Shown one piece after another: positions 44,780 through 54,724 of a DNA stretch of 64,000 nucleotides (within the stretch, counting starts at the first letter, position 1; every line of letters starts with the position of its first letter). Origin of the DNA: Caldithrix sp. (lineage in GTDB: Bacteria; Zhuqueibacterota; Zhuqueibacteria; Thermofontimicrobiales; Sulfurfontimicrobiaceae); NCBI GenBank assembly GCA_020722815.1, contig DYKB01000022.1, forward strand, positions 30,538-94,537. Direction: 5' to 3'. Under the pieces are notes generated by a model that was given only the letters and a program-made list of their open reading frames with translations, searched no databases and was not told the DNA's origin. The translations under genes and the position numbers were made by a program.

Positions 44780-45412
44780 ATGAAAAATTATTATGAAATC
44801 CTGGGCATCAGTTCCAATGCCTCGGTTGATGAAATTAAAGCGGCTTATCGGAAATTGGCCTTGAAATATCATCCTGATACTGGTGGAAGTTGTGATGTGG
44901 AACGTTTTCTCCAGGTTCAGGAAGCGTATGATAATTTATGTGATTCGGAAAAGCGAAGCGACTATGATCAACAGTACAATCGAACCCAAAAGACAATTAA
45001 CACGGTTGAAAATAGATATCGCGCACGGCCAATGTTTGATCTTTTTGATCAGAATTATTCGATAAAAGAGGAATCTCCGAGAAGCGCGAATTTTAGGAAC
45101 TCCCACGAAAATTATTTACTGGAAATCGGACTTACCATCGAGGAGGCAATGAAGGGATGTCAGATTCCAGTGGAAATTCCGGTTAAATTTGAATGTCCAT
45201 ATTGTGGTGGAAGTGGTATTCTTTTTTTCTTTGAGTGTCCCTGGTGTAAAGGTCTGGGCAGGAGAAGTTTTCATCAACCTGTTAGTATCAAAATTCCGCC
45301 AGGAATACATTCTGAGACAAAATTTCATGTTCAAATGCATTCAGTCGATAATCAGGTCGTCGAATTTAATGTATTGATTCTAATAGAGCAGAAACGGTCG
45401 AAATTTTCTTAA
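44780..45412 (+). CDS. Short DnaJ-like J-domain protein with one zinc-finger pair
   Basis: The protein is 210 aa. A J domain (about 1-70) includes the HPD motif (31-33) that stimulates DnaK. A Gly/Phe region is missing. Two CxxC-type pairs (C139-x-x-C142 and C153-x-x-C156) give one zinc site instead of the two in DnaJ, followed by a reduced substrate domain. It is about half the length of DnaJ (about 370 aa). It therefore looks like a specialised co-chaperone. The ATG at 44780 has only a weak GGTG upstream; GTG 44774 is the alternative. The 3' end overlaps the RluA-type gene by 33 bp on the opposite strand. Confidence 0.8.
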   Translation: MKNYYEILGISSNASVDEIKAAYRKLALKYHPDTGGSCDVERFLQVQEAYDNLCDSEKRSDYDQQYNRTQKTINTVENRYRARPMFDLFDQNYSIKEESPRSANFRNSHENYLLEIGLTIEEAMKGCQIPVEIPVKFECPYCGGSGILFFFECPWCKGLGRRSFHQPVSIKIPPGIHSETKFHVQMHSVDNQVVEFNVLILIEQKRSKFS

Positions 45413-46147
45413 ATTTCGTATGAGACTCCGAAAATCTTTAGGTAACTCACTTTCGAATTGAATCTCTTTTCGTGTTGTTGGATGTAAAATTGTAAGTTTG
45501 CCAGCGTGAAGTGTTAGCCGATCCATCAACGGCTTTTCAATATCATCAGATTTGGCCACATATTTGGGCTTAAGTTGCGAAAGAAAAATCGCCTGACTTT
45601 CGCCATACTTCGCATCAATTGCCAGGGGATGTCCAATCCCTTTTAAATGGACGCGAATTTGATGCATCCGGCCTGTTTTCGGGCTGACTTCTAATAATGA
45701 GTATCCCCGGAATTGTTCCAATACTTTCCAATTGGTCACTGCTGTTTTACCTCTTGATGAAATGATCATTTTGCTGGGACTATTTGGCTTCTCCATGAGT
45801 GGCAGCTCGATTTTCCCCGCCAATTCTTTAAAATTTCCATCCACCAGGGCAAAATAAATTTTTTGGACCTCATGTTTTTCAAAATCCTGACAGAGCAACC
45901 GGTGTGCTTCAGGATTTTTTGCATAAATCATAAGACCACTGGTTTCAGCGTCCAATCGATGAACAACAAATATTTTATGCTGTGACGATTTTTCCTGCAA
46001 AATATGCCAGACGTTGGGTAATTCTTTGTCCCAATGATCCGGTATCGCCAATAAGTGCGCTGGTTTATCAACAACAATTAATGAATCATCTTCAAACAGG
46101 ATTTGTAGCGCTATTTTTTGTTTTTTAATATAATCGTCTGTTTTCAT
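45380..46147 (-). CDS. RluA-family pseudouridine synthase
   Basis: The protein is 255 aa. The catalytic strip is VVHRLDAETSGLMIYAKN with D66. The RluA C-terminal region GRMHQIRVHLKGIGHPLAIDAKYG is present. No S4 RNA-binding domain is seen at the N-terminus, so it is the RluA/TruC-like short form that modifies rRNA or tRNA. Convergent with the DnaJ-like gene, with overlapping 3' ends. Confidence 0.85.
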   Translation of the reverse strand: MKTDDYIKKQKIALQILFEDDSLIVVDKPAHLLAIPDHWDKELPNVWHILQEKSSQHKIFVVHRLDAETSGLMIYAKNPEAHRLLCQDFEKHEVQKIYFALVDGNFKELAGKIELPLMEKPNSPSKMIISSRGKTAVTNWKVLEQFRGYSLLEVSPKTGRMHQIRVHLKGIGHPLAIDAKYGESQAIFLSQLKPKYVAKSDDIEKPLMDRLTLHAGKLTILHPTTRKEIQFESELPKDFRSLIRNLRKFRPFLLY

Positions 46148-46281
46148 TTTTGAATAGTTCTTTTTGTCAAGCTAAAGAGTGCCTTTATCTAAATTACATA
46201 TCACGCATCACGCATCAAAAAATCATCTTTTCAATGCAAAAAATTTTTCTGCTATTGAAAAAATCACAAAAATCCCTCAAA

Positions 46282-47055
46282 TTAACCAGCCTTGGTAATC
46301 GGTTGCAGCCATTCCATCGGCCAGAGCCATTTTTTTTGATCAACCGTTCGAATGGCAATCCTTTTTGAATTCGTACGAATCGGACGTTCCACAATCGCGA
46401 CTGAATCGTGATAACGACCATGTGGATCATAGCGAATATAAACTTCATCGTCAGGTTTTAATTTTCGAAAATCAGTATATGGGTCATAAATTTGTTTCAG
46501 CAAGAAACTCCGTTTTTTTCGATAAAGATGTTTTTTAACGACAACCTTCCCTGAAACCTGATAACCTAAATTTTGGACCCGTTCCAACGCCCAGCGATTG
46601 GCGGACTGTTCCCCTTCACCCGGATGTAAATTGAGATGAAAACGCCGAAAGTGGTGTAACTCATGTGCGAAAAGTAACGCCAATCGATCTACCTGACGTT
46701 CAAAGTGAAATTGCCAGCCATACCCATCGACAAGTTGCCCTGGATATTCATGCACATTCAGCCTGGTCGGCAAGAGACGAATTAATTTGAATTTCTCCGG
46801 AAGATCATTGGGCACTGGAAAATCCTGCGTAAATTTCCAGTGACCTCTACCAGTGCGAAACTGTTTTGGTGAAAGCCATTGACGCACATACGCACAGCCA
46901 CCAGACCATTTGCCGGATTTTAAAAAGTAGATACTGACCACCAGATCGTTCGTATCCGTTCCCTTCGCTATCTTTTCAAGCAACTCCTGGACCTCAAATC
47001 TGGTTATTCCGGCCAATTCCAGCGAATTTTCGTGTTCAAAAATATAACAATGCAT
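46282..47055 (-). CDS. Unrecognised zincin-like protein with HELHH site
   Basis: The protein is 257 aa. LLFAHELHHFRRFHLNLHPGE contains the zincin signature HExxH (131-135); an acidic third ligand may be E147 or E149 in GEGEQSANRWAL. The rest shows no domain I recognise, and there is no signal peptide, so it would be cytoplasmic. It might be a peptidase or a metal-binding protein; SprT-type proteases share HExxH but not the surrounding pattern. The gene is between the RluA-type gene (134 bp) and a lipoprotein gene on the other strand. Confidence 0.6.
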   Translation of the reverse strand: MHCYIFEHENSLELAGITRFEVQELLEKIAKGTDTNDLVVSIYFLKSGKWSGGCAYVRQWLSPKQFRTGRGHWKFTQDFPVPNDLPEKFKLIRLLPTRLNVHEYPGQLVDGYGWQFHFERQVDRLALLFAHELHHFRRFHLNLHPGEGEQSANRWALERVQNLGYQVSGKVVVKKHLYRKKRSFLLKQIYDPYTDFRKLKPDDEVYIRYDPHGRYHDSVAIVERPIRTNSKRIAIRTVDQKKWLWPMEWLQPITKAG

Positions 47056-47415
47056 AATGATTTTTCAATTCTGGCAAATCTATTGATTCCCTGTCTGATC
47101 TGTTTCTTGCTATCTTTATAAACAAAAACCTAGTAGAAATCAAGTAGTTTATTCAAATTCAGTTTCTTTTTTAAATTAAATTTGAGGCGCTGGAGTTTTA
47201 AGCATGAAATGAACATCGTTTTTTAAACAATAAGATGGATTTTGCGTATTCAATAGCAGTTGAATCATAATGTCATTTATCGAATTTCGATGATTGATAT
47301 AAAATTTTATATCAAATGGAATATCAATTTTCGATTTATCTGACAAAATTTACAGGTCTGATCGATCTGAGTCAGTATTAAAAGTTTTGCACAAAAATTG
47401 ATAAAGGAGAAAAAC
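47056..47415. other. 360-bp intergenic region with a 22-bp palindrome
   Basis: No gene. Contains the divergent leaders of the zincin-like and lipoprotein genes and the palindrome at 47294-47315. A GATAAAGGAG ribosome-binding site lies at its right end. Confidence 0.5.
47294..47315. promoter_or_regulatory. 22-bp perfect palindrome, candidate operator
   Basis: TTGATATAAAAT and its exact complement-half form a perfect 22-bp palindrome about 100 bp before the lipoprotein gene. Such AT-rich palindromes often bind dimeric regulators, but low-complexity chance is possible. Confidence 0.4.
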
Positions 47416-48321
47416 ATGAGACAAATTTTTTTGATGATAATTACTTTATTACTTATTACTGAAATAAGTTGTGAGCGGGCGATTGACCGAAAACAAAAGC
47501 GGGAAAAGTCATCTAAATTAGGAGCGGTCGAGCGAAAGATCAACTTAAAGGATGAAGAAAGCCTTGAAATAAATATCGAATTTCCTGCCGGGGTGCTTAA
47601 ACTGGAACCTGCTTTAAATTCATCCGAAATCGAATTCCGTGGTGAATATGACACCGAAGAAACGCGACCCGAAATAATTTACGAGATTAACAGGGGAATT
47701 GGTGATTTATTAATTAAAACAAAAGAACGAGCGGATGGAGATCGAAACATCCGAATAGATGATTACCGCGATAATTATTGGGAATTGAAAGTCCCGCCCC
47801 AAATCGCCATAAATTTCTATATTAAATCGGGAGTGGTTGACGGTGAACTGGATTTTTCAGCTTTAAAGGTGACCTATCTTGAAATTGAAACCGGGGCTGG
47901 TTCGGTTGAAATAAATTTTGATAAACTCAATGAAGCGAAAACCAAGATTAAGCTGGAATGTGGCGCGGCGAAATTTACTGGCAATAATTTATGTAATGCC
48001 AATTTTAGTTCGTTTGAATTTAATGGTGGCGTCGGCGCCTCGGAGCTCGACTTTTATGGCGAGCAAGAAGGAGAAGCCGAAGTGGATATTAATTGCGGGG
48101 TGGGAAAAAATGTGATTCGTATTGCCGATAATTTTGATGTCAAATTGAAAAAAGAATCCTCGTTTCTGGCACCATTTACCGTACGCGGTTTGGAACAGGA
48201 TGATCGTGATTCCAGCGATGAATATTATAGCCCCGATTTCGGCCGGAAATCCGGCAAGTTAGCGATGCGAGTTGCTTTGGGCGTTGGGCATACCAGTGTA
48301 CGTTATGAGAAGGGGAGGTAG
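47416..48321 (+). CDS. Predicted lipoprotein with adhesin-like beta-repeat domain (DUF4097-like)
   Basis: The protein is 301 aa. A signal peptide with a Cys lipobox (ITEISC near residue 17-22) is followed by a long run of beta strands ending in the FGRKSGKLAMRVALGVGHTSVRYEKG segment. The Gly/Val repeats (GAGSVEINF, GAAKFTG, GVGASELDF, GVGKNVIRI) resemble the toast-rack/DUF4097 type of repeated beta-strand proteins. Function unknown; it relates to the DUF4097 lipoprotein at 12974. ATG at 47416 with AAAGGAG 6-7 nt upstream. Confidence 0.65.
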   Translation: MRQIFLMIITLLLITEISCERAIDRKQKREKSSKLGAVERKINLKDEESLEINIEFPAGVLKLEPALNSSEIEFRGEYDTEETRPEIIYEINRGIGDLLIKTKERADGDRNIRIDDYRDNYWELKVPPQIAINFYIKSGVVDGELDFSALKVTYLEIETGAGSVEINFDKLNEAKTKIKLECGAAKFTGNNLCNANFSSFEFNGGVGASELDFYGEQEGEAEVDINCGVGKNVIRIADNFDVKLKKESSFLAPFTVRGLEQDDRDSSDEYYSPDFGRKSGKLAMRVALGVGHTSVRYEKGR

Positions 48322-48338
48322 TGCATTTCCCGTTAAAA

Positions 48339-51300
48339 CTATGGTAAATAAATCATTTTTCGGATAGCGAAATATTTTCCTGCCTCAATCTGATAGAAAT
48401 ATACACCGTGACTGACCCGTTCACCCCGCCAATTTTCACCTTTCCAGGCAATTTGATGATAACCGGCCGGCATCATTTCATTTATGAGCATACAAATTTT
48501 TTGTCCCAATATATTGAAAATCTCCAGTTTCACCGGACTGGATTGCGGCAACTCAAACTGAATTGTGGTTTCTGGATTAAACGGATTGGGATAATTTTGA
48601 TTTAATTTAAATGCAGCCGGTAATTGACGTTTTACCTTGTCTGATTCATTATTAATCCCGCTCAAATAATTTCTCCGCAAAGCAATATATTTCAAAACGC
48701 ATGGATTTTTCATCAAGATCCAACAGGATTTTGATGGATTCTCACTTGCAGTCGACGGTTCTTCAGACATTCCAGGTACAAAATATAAGTTTCCCGCCGA
48801 ATTATCCAGCAATTGAATGATATTCGATTTAATTTCATTTAAAAATAACTGGATTGAATCACCGGGTGCTCCCTGATTCCAGGAAATGCAATTCCAGCCA
48901 GCTTTCAGGTGGAGCGTCTGGGTATCAATGCGTGCAACTGAATGAATAGCAAGCCAATTATAATCAGTTGATGTTATTGATACTTGATCGATAAGCCAGA
49001 ATTGACCAGCGCGGGGATGTCCCTGGCAACGAATTCTGAGTTGAAATCCAGCATGTAAAGCATCCTTGGGTAACAAAATTTCTGCTGATTGGAAAACAAA
49101 ATTGTCACTGTTCACCTTTGAATGATGCGCCAACTGAAGCCATTGTCCCGAAAGACTTCGATATTCAAAAATAAGCGAATTATCCAGATTAATCCGCGGT
49201 GCTGCCGGTCCAACTAAATAATCATATTTTAAACAGGTGGCCGTATAAGGTGATAAATCTATCGCTTGAGACGTGATTGTACTTTCGCGTGTCCCCTCAT
49301 TGGCTATTTTAAGCACATAGGGGTCTGAATTTTCCGATGTTTGATTCGGAACAAGTGTAACTGTCCCCTGTTTTTCTACCCATTTTTGGTCATCAATCCT
49401 GTTGGCGGCAAAATTATCATTCCAGGGAAGATTTGCCGCCAGGCCCGCAGAATGCAGAAAAAATTCCGCAGTCTGTGAAAACTCAGGTCGATTTTGGGAA
49501 ATAATTTTAATCTGAATTGAATCGCTTGCATTCAGTTGAGCATTTTCTGGTACCTCACAGCGAACGATAAATGAATCTTCCTGTGATGGTTCAATTGGAC
49601 CAAATTGATTCAATATTTTCTTTCGTGCTTTATCAAGTAACACCGCATTCCAATTACTTTTTTCAAGCATGAGCTGATAGGAATCAGCTAATCGCCCATT
49701 ATTTTTGATTATCAGGAAAAATTCCTGTTTATGTCCAGCTTTTTGCCATTTTTCGGTGGCAGAAGTGCGATTCACTTTGAAATAATAGTCGGCTGGCAGT
49801 AATGAAATGTTAATGGGCACCATTGTAATTTCTCTTTCCGGATCATTCGTCACCAGAATGATCTCCCGAGCTGCAACCGTATCCGCGCACATCTGATTGC
49901 TGTTAATGGTCAGCTCAATCGAAACTGCGGTATCTGGTGCTATGGTGCCCATTTGAGGTGTATAGGTTAAATAAGAGGGCGTCGTGTTTCCCGTAAAGAT
50001 AATTGCATTATATAAAAATTGCAAATTATCAATTGACAGTCCCTCCCGACAATATTCAGGTACTCCTGAAATCAGGATACGATTTTGATGAGCGATGATT
50101 CCAAATTTTTTATCCAACGAATTTCCAAGTAATTGCCCCTCCTGAAGTGTTCCATCCCAGTCTGTAAATAGCGGCGCACACGTCTTGTGCGATGGATTGA
50201 GTGGACATGGCACACTTAATTCGCGTGCAATGGGGTGAAAATCCTGGCGAAACGTTAATTGCGGGCTTTGTTGATCGACCCAGCGGAACTCCAGGCCACT
50301 TTTTAATCCCAGAAGATTTGCAAATTGTGTTCCATAAGCACTGCCGGATACAATTAATCCATGCCCCTCGGCAATAAATCGTTTGATGGCACTGATTTCC
50401 TGAGGGGTTAAGGTCATTTCTACCGGCTGGCTTCCCTGAACCGGATAATTTGAAATTAACAGAAGATCGACATGGCTGTTTTTCAAATCCTCATAAGTAA
50501 TATCGAATTTATTGAGCGCCTGGTAATCAATTTCAATCGGAATTTTTCCGAATTTTTTGAAATTTCTATTGAGATAATCCCATGTTCTGGTAATTGGTTC
50601 CAGGGCAGCACCAATACTTCGGACGACGGCAGCCCGGATGATCCAATTTTGGTTTTCTGCGCCAGTGAAAGTCGTCTTCTTCGGTTTTTTTTCAAATAGC
50701 CAGAATTTCAGAGGTGATTGGCCTGTATTCCGAAGCTGCAGGGGATGAGTCGCTGAATCACCGATGGAAAATTCAAAATGGATAGATTCATCTGAAATTT
50801 TTGTTACCGGCGGGGTCGCCAGTATCAAATCATCCAGATACCAGGAACCAGCGAGCGCTTCCCCTGTGGTTTCTATTTTTAACTTGAACGCGGGATGACA
50901 GGCATCCTTGGGCAGTAAAATTTCCATTAATCGAAAATTTTTATTCGTCACGCCCCGCGATGAATCGGCCCAGAGTAGTTTCCATTCTCTACCATTATCA
51001 TATAGTATTTTAAGAAGTTGATTTGGCTTTTCAGTCGCTTCTGCATAATAGAAACTTAAGTTATACTTTTCTTCAGGAACCAGAAGAATTGCTGTCGATT
51101 CGATGATATTCGCATCAGTACTTAATTTTAGTGAATATGGTTTCGTTGGTGATGAAATCATCGGATTGATTAGCTTCGGTTCACCGCTAACGATGCACCA
51201 TTTAAGCTGATTTAAAGTGGTTTTGTCAAAATAATTTTGCCAGGGGATAGTAAGTCCTGCACTTATTTCTATTAAAAGCGTGTCGGCTAATTGTGGGTTT

Positions 51301-53546
51301 TCCGGATTATAAATAATCAAATTTGTGAAATCCTGCATTCCTCTGGCTGCCCTTGCTGGAATCGGAGCTTTCAGGTTCAATTCATACTTTTCATTGGGTG
51401 CAAGTGTGTCCGGAAATACTCCAGGCAAATAACTGATTGGCCAGGTATTTGATTCAATTTTTATCGCCACTGGTTCTGGCCGATGACTTTCATTTATTAA
51501 AGTGATGGGGCAGTGGAGAGTGTCGCCTGGATTCCCGGCGAATGCATGGAAATTTGATTCAAATTTTATATTGAATTGATTTGGAAGTATATTTAAGGTA
51601 ATTGGTACTGTCTGGAAATGGGCATCAGAAATTATATTTAATTTGGTAAAATAACTTCCGGCTTCCAGTGGTTGATTCGCCAGCCAGGTATCGAAAGATA
51701 GCTTGATTTCATCCTGATTTTGGGCGGCTAACTGATTGAATTCCGGGTTAACCTGCAGCCAGTAATCACCCTTTAAAGCGACACGATCCAGCACGATGTC
51801 GGCATTATCGTTTGCCAGAATGTGAAAGGCGATCTTTATGGACGATAATTTGCCAAATTGGCTTAAATCAATTTGCGTCCGATTCCATTGCCAATTTGCC
51901 CACTCCCCAATTTCGCCAAAGGTCCAGATTTTCTCCCAAGTTTGTCCGTTATTATATGAGATTTTTACGAATAAATCAGCGTGATCATAGGGACTGACAC
52001 TCCACTCGTAACTGCTCATCCAGTAAAATTCCAGATATGGGGCACGCACTTCACTTAAATTGATTTCCGGCAGAATCAACCATTCATCCAGATTATAGCC
52101 CCACCCACACAGGGCACTGAATTTGCCTTCATAAGTATAATGTTTTTCATTGGTTAAGTGCCAGTTTGCCAGATAATCACCACCCGTTGTTCCCGCACCA
52201 TTTTTTTTAATCCAGTCTTGAGGCGGAAAATCTGTTTCTTCAAAATCTTCAAAAAAATAGTAAGTTTTTCCCAATGTCGTTTTCATTTTCGGATGTGGTT
52301 GCCAGTTGCCTTCATTTAATGAACGGGTGCGGCTTTCATTATTTATTGGCATCGATGTCGGCACAACCTGCGTAAACGACGTAGCTGACGCAGGCCGCTT
52401 GGCAGGCGTAGATTTCGTCACTGGTGAGCTCGCGGCACTTTGATTTAATGTAACTGTGTTTTGATAAATAGGATCAGTTGCCAGCGAATCATGCGCTATC
52501 TGAATTTGATACCAGAGTTGTGCTGAGCCGGTATTTCGTATCGTCAGCGGAAGTTCCTTCTGCTGTCCGGCTAATAAATCTAACTCAATAGCTGAGGGGG
52601 TAACGAGTAGCCCTGGTTCAGCCCCTGGCATGTCCACATCAATCGTGTAAGTTCCAATCTGGCAATCGCCATAGTGAATTCGAAAAAATCCGTCTTCGCC
52701 CCAACCGTTTCCCCAGCTATTTTTGACAATCCAACAGCCGCTGCCCCCTTCCGGTGGATTATCATCCCAACCGACAATTACAACATCATGCCCACCAATT
52801 CGGTTACCATAGAGATGTTTATAAACACCACTTTTGTATGCCTTGAAGTCAGAATAGATAGTCATGTACGTCAACACCGGATTTTCCAGCAACGCCAGTT
52901 TGATGAGGGTATCATTCGTAACATGAGTGGTAAGAAATGACCAGGTCGAAATCCGAACAAGTCTTTGCTCCCAATCAGAACAAACAGCGTCCATAGAAAT
53001 TTGATCTGAATTTTGATAAGGAAAACAGGTTTCATCGGGAACACCTGATTCCTGAATGAAATCAAGTGCTTTGTCAGCATAATAGCCCTGACAATCGCCT
53101 TCAGAATATGAAATCAGGAATTGTTCCGACAGATCAATGACGGAATCCGCCTGCTGGTGCCGAATACGAATGATTGATTCGATGACTGCCAATGGGGCGA
53201 AAGCCCAGCAACTGCCACAACTGGCCTGATCTTTAACAGGTGTTATCCAATTTCCATTAAAATTACGCCAGTCAAATCGTTGTGGGAGATTTTTCGCGGA
53301 TTGGGTGAATTTTTTGGGTAAAAAATCAGGTAAATTAGCTTCGGGAATGAATGCCCCTGTCAATTTTCGAAAATCGGTATCTGATTTCTCTGAAATTGAA
53401 GTTTCGCCGGCCATCCAATTCGCATTATTTTTTTGGATTTCATTTTGAATTTTCTGTAAATCACTATCAGCCGTAAATCCAGTTGAGATTACTATATTTA
53501 TTAAAAGAAAATTGAAGCAGAAAATTGTAAAAAAGTGCCATTTCAT
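48339..53546 (-). CDS. Very large secreted C1 (papain-like) protease with C-terminal sorting module
   Basis: The protein is 1735 aa. After a signal peptide (about 1-25) and a short propeptide (about 30-70) comes a papain-type domain with C113 (ASCGSCWAF), H253 (GGHDVVIVGW) and N276 (NSWGNGWGEDG). The remaining about 1400 residues are beta-sandwich repeats of Ig-like and carbohydrate-binding type, with conserved Trp and Asp (for example DRVALKGDYWLQVN, SWYLDDLILATPP). The C-terminus carries QNYPNPFNPETTIQFELP and HGVYFYQIEAGKYFAIRKM, the FlgD-like / T9SS type A-like sorting module of Calditrichota, KSB1 and Ignavibacteria. It is thus exported and cell-surface attached. A cleavage-active exoprotease is likely. 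Confidence 0.85.
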   Translation of the reverse strand: MKWHFFTIFCFNFLLINIVISTGFTADSDLQKIQNEIQKNNANWMAGETSISEKSDTDFRKLTGAFIPEANLPDFLPKKFTQSAKNLPQRFDWRNFNGNWITPVKDQASCGSCWAFAPLAVIESIIRIRHQQADSVIDLSEQFLISYSEGDCQGYYADKALDFIQESGVPDETCFPYQNSDQISMDAVCSDWEQRLVRISTWSFLTTHVTNDTLIKLALLENPVLTYMTIYSDFKAYKSGVYKHLYGNRIGGHDVVIVGWDDNPPEGGSGCWIVKNSWGNGWGEDGFFRIHYGDCQIGTYTIDVDMPGAEPGLLVTPSAIELDLLAGQQKELPLTIRNTGSAQLWYQIQIAHDSLATDPIYQNTVTLNQSAASSPVTKSTPAKRPASATSFTQVVPTSMPINNESRTRSLNEGNWQPHPKMKTTLGKTYYFFEDFEETDFPPQDWIKKNGAGTTGGDYLANWHLTNEKHYTYEGKFSALCGWGYNLDEWLILPEINLSEVRAPYLEFYWMSSYEWSVSPYDHADLFVKISYNNGQTWEKIWTFGEIGEWANWQWNRTQIDLSQFGKLSSIKIAFHILANDNADIVLDRVALKGDYWLQVNPEFNQLAAQNQDEIKLSFDTWLANQPLEAGSYFTKLNIISDAHFQTVPITLNILPNQFNIKFESNFHAFAGNPGDTLHCPITLINESHRPEPVAIKIESNTWPISYLPGVFPDTLAPNEKYELNLKAPIPARAARGMQDFTNLIIYNPENPQLADTLLIEISAGLTIPWQNYFDKTTLNQLKWCIVSGEPKLINPMISSPTKPYSLKLSTDANIIESTAILLVPEEKYNLSFYYAEATEKPNQLLKILYDNGREWKLLWADSSRGVTNKNFRLMEILLPKDACHPAFKLKIETTGEALAGSWYLDDLILATPPVTKISDESIHFEFSIGDSATHPLQLRNTGQSPLKFWLFEKKPKKTTFTGAENQNWIIRAAVVRSIGAALEPITRTWDYLNRNFKKFGKIPIEIDYQALNKFDITYEDLKNSHVDLLLISNYPVQGSQPVEMTLTPQEISAIKRFIAEGHGLIVSGSAYGTQFANLLGLKSGLEFRWVDQQSPQLTFRQDFHPIARELSVPCPLNPSHKTCAPLFTDWDGTLQEGQLLGNSLDKKFGIIAHQNRILISGVPEYCREGLSIDNLQFLYNAIIFTGNTTPSYLTYTPQMGTIAPDTAVSIELTINSNQMCADTVAAREIILVTNDPEREITMVPINISLLPADYYFKVNRTSATEKWQKAGHKQEFFLIIKNNGRLADSYQLMLEKSNWNAVLLDKARKKILNQFGPIEPSQEDSFIVRCEVPENAQLNASDSIQIKIISQNRPEFSQTAEFFLHSAGLAANLPWNDNFAANRIDDQKWVEKQGTVTLVPNQTSENSDPYVLKIANEGTRESTITSQAIDLSPYTATCLKYDYLVGPAAPRINLDNSLIFEYRSLSGQWLQLAHHSKVNSDNFVFQSAEILLPKDALHAGFQLRIRCQGHPRAGQFWLIDQVSITSTDYNWLAIHSVARIDTQTLHLKAGWNCISWNQGAPGDSIQLFLNEIKSNIIQLLDNSAGNLYFVPGMSEEPSTASENPSKSCWILMKNPCVLKYIALRRNYLSGINNESDKVKRQLPAAFKLNQNYPNPFNPETTIQFELPQSSPVKLEIFNILGQKICMLINEMMPAGYHQIAWKGENWRGERVSHGVYFYQIEAGKYFAIRKMIYLP

Positions 53547-53776
53547 AAAAAAATCTCCTCAGGTCATGCCCGTCAGTAAATTATCTCTCCTCCTGAAGTG
53601 GTAAATGTGCGGATACAAAAAAATAACAATTCAAAAATAATACCAGAGAGGAAACGACTGTTTCAAAAGTATGCAAATATAATTTAGAAGAACTGTGAAG
53701 AGGTTTGGTTTGAATTTTCGGACATGGAGAGGAGCCTTTTTTGTAAAACGATTTCACAATTGAAAACAAATTTCAA

Positions 53777-54724
53777 TTATGTAAGTAATCCTTTGACAAT
53801 CACATCGATAGCTTCGTCTTCGCTTAAACCACGTGCCATCAGCGTTTCCATTTGTTGTTTATCAACCGATCCAATGGACGCTTCATGCGTTACCTTTGCC
53901 AGGGGATGGGTTACTTTTACGAGGGGAACAGCGCTGGCACTGGCTTTTAGGCCTTCAACAATTTCAGTACAATCGATATGACCCCGTGCATAAGGTGCGT
54001 TTCCAATGACCTCCCCCATAACTTCGCTAGACGATTCATTGGTATTGACAATTCGCGATTTCGCAATCCCTTTACTATGGCTGCCATTGAGATGGATGAC
54101 TTCCTTGATTTTAATCTGATCGTTTCCTTTACCAAATAACTTGGCATTAAGTTCGGCCACACTGTTTTCCCCGACATCAATTGCGTAATCAAGATCAAAA
54201 CGCCCAACCCGCCCTTCGATGAGTTTAAATTCGGAAGTATACATAGAATTTTTCCCTAATTTTATCTGAGCGACGGGAATAACCTCAATTCCACCTTCAG
54301 GACCATGAAAATGCACTTCCTGGTATTTCACCACTGAATTGTCGGCAATATCCATTTTTGCCTGCATGATATGTTGTACATCTTCAGCCCGGGGGAAGGA
54401 GCAATGGGCCATAAATTCGACTTTTACATTATTTCCAATCATGTACGCTGAATTAATGACTTGTTTGCCAGTTTTATGCACCACGCCAAAACAGAGATGA
54501 ACCGGATATTCCATTTTTACATTATCATCTATTTTAAATTTAACGTTCACGCCGGCATCTGTCTCTTCGGCCTGTAGGTGAATACCTGCAACTAAATTTT
54601 TCATTAAAATTTTATTACCCGACACAACGATGCTGGCAACTTTATTACTCTGAAGGAGTTCTCGTTCACCCCCACTTTTTTCCAGCGTATCGACAATCAT
54701 TTCAAATTCGTTACCGTAGTTCAT
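53777..54724 (-). CDS. SufB/SufD-like Fe-S scaffold (SmsB-like)
   Basis: The protein is 315 aa, shorter than SufB (about 470-495) and SufD. SufBD beta-helix features are visible, for example the GHIDCTEIVEG segment with Cys and the C-terminal THEASIGSVDKQQMETLMARGLSEDEA module of SufBD proteins. Cysteines lie also in PVHLCFG and AHCSFPRA. With the ATPase next to it, it fits the minimal two-gene SUF-like (Sms) system, in which a single SufBD-like protein serves as scaffold. ATG at 54724 with GAGGAG about 7 nt upstream; overlaps the ATPase gene by 14 bp. Confidence 0.8.
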   Translation of the reverse strand: MNYGNEFEMIVDTLEKSGGERELLQSNKVASIVVSGNKILMKNLVAGIHLQAEETDAGVNVKFKIDDNVKMEYPVHLCFGVVHKTGKQVINSAYMIGNNVKVEFMAHCSFPRAEDVQHIMQAKMDIADNSVVKYQEVHFHGPEGGIEVIPVAQIKLGKNSMYTSEFKLIEGRVGRFDLDYAIDVGENSVAELNAKLFGKGNDQIKIKEVIHLNGSHSKGIAKSRIVNTNESSSEVMGEVIGNAPYARGHIDCTEIVEGLKASASAVPLVKVTHPLAKVTHEASIGSVDKQQMETLMARGLSEDEAIDVIVKGLLT

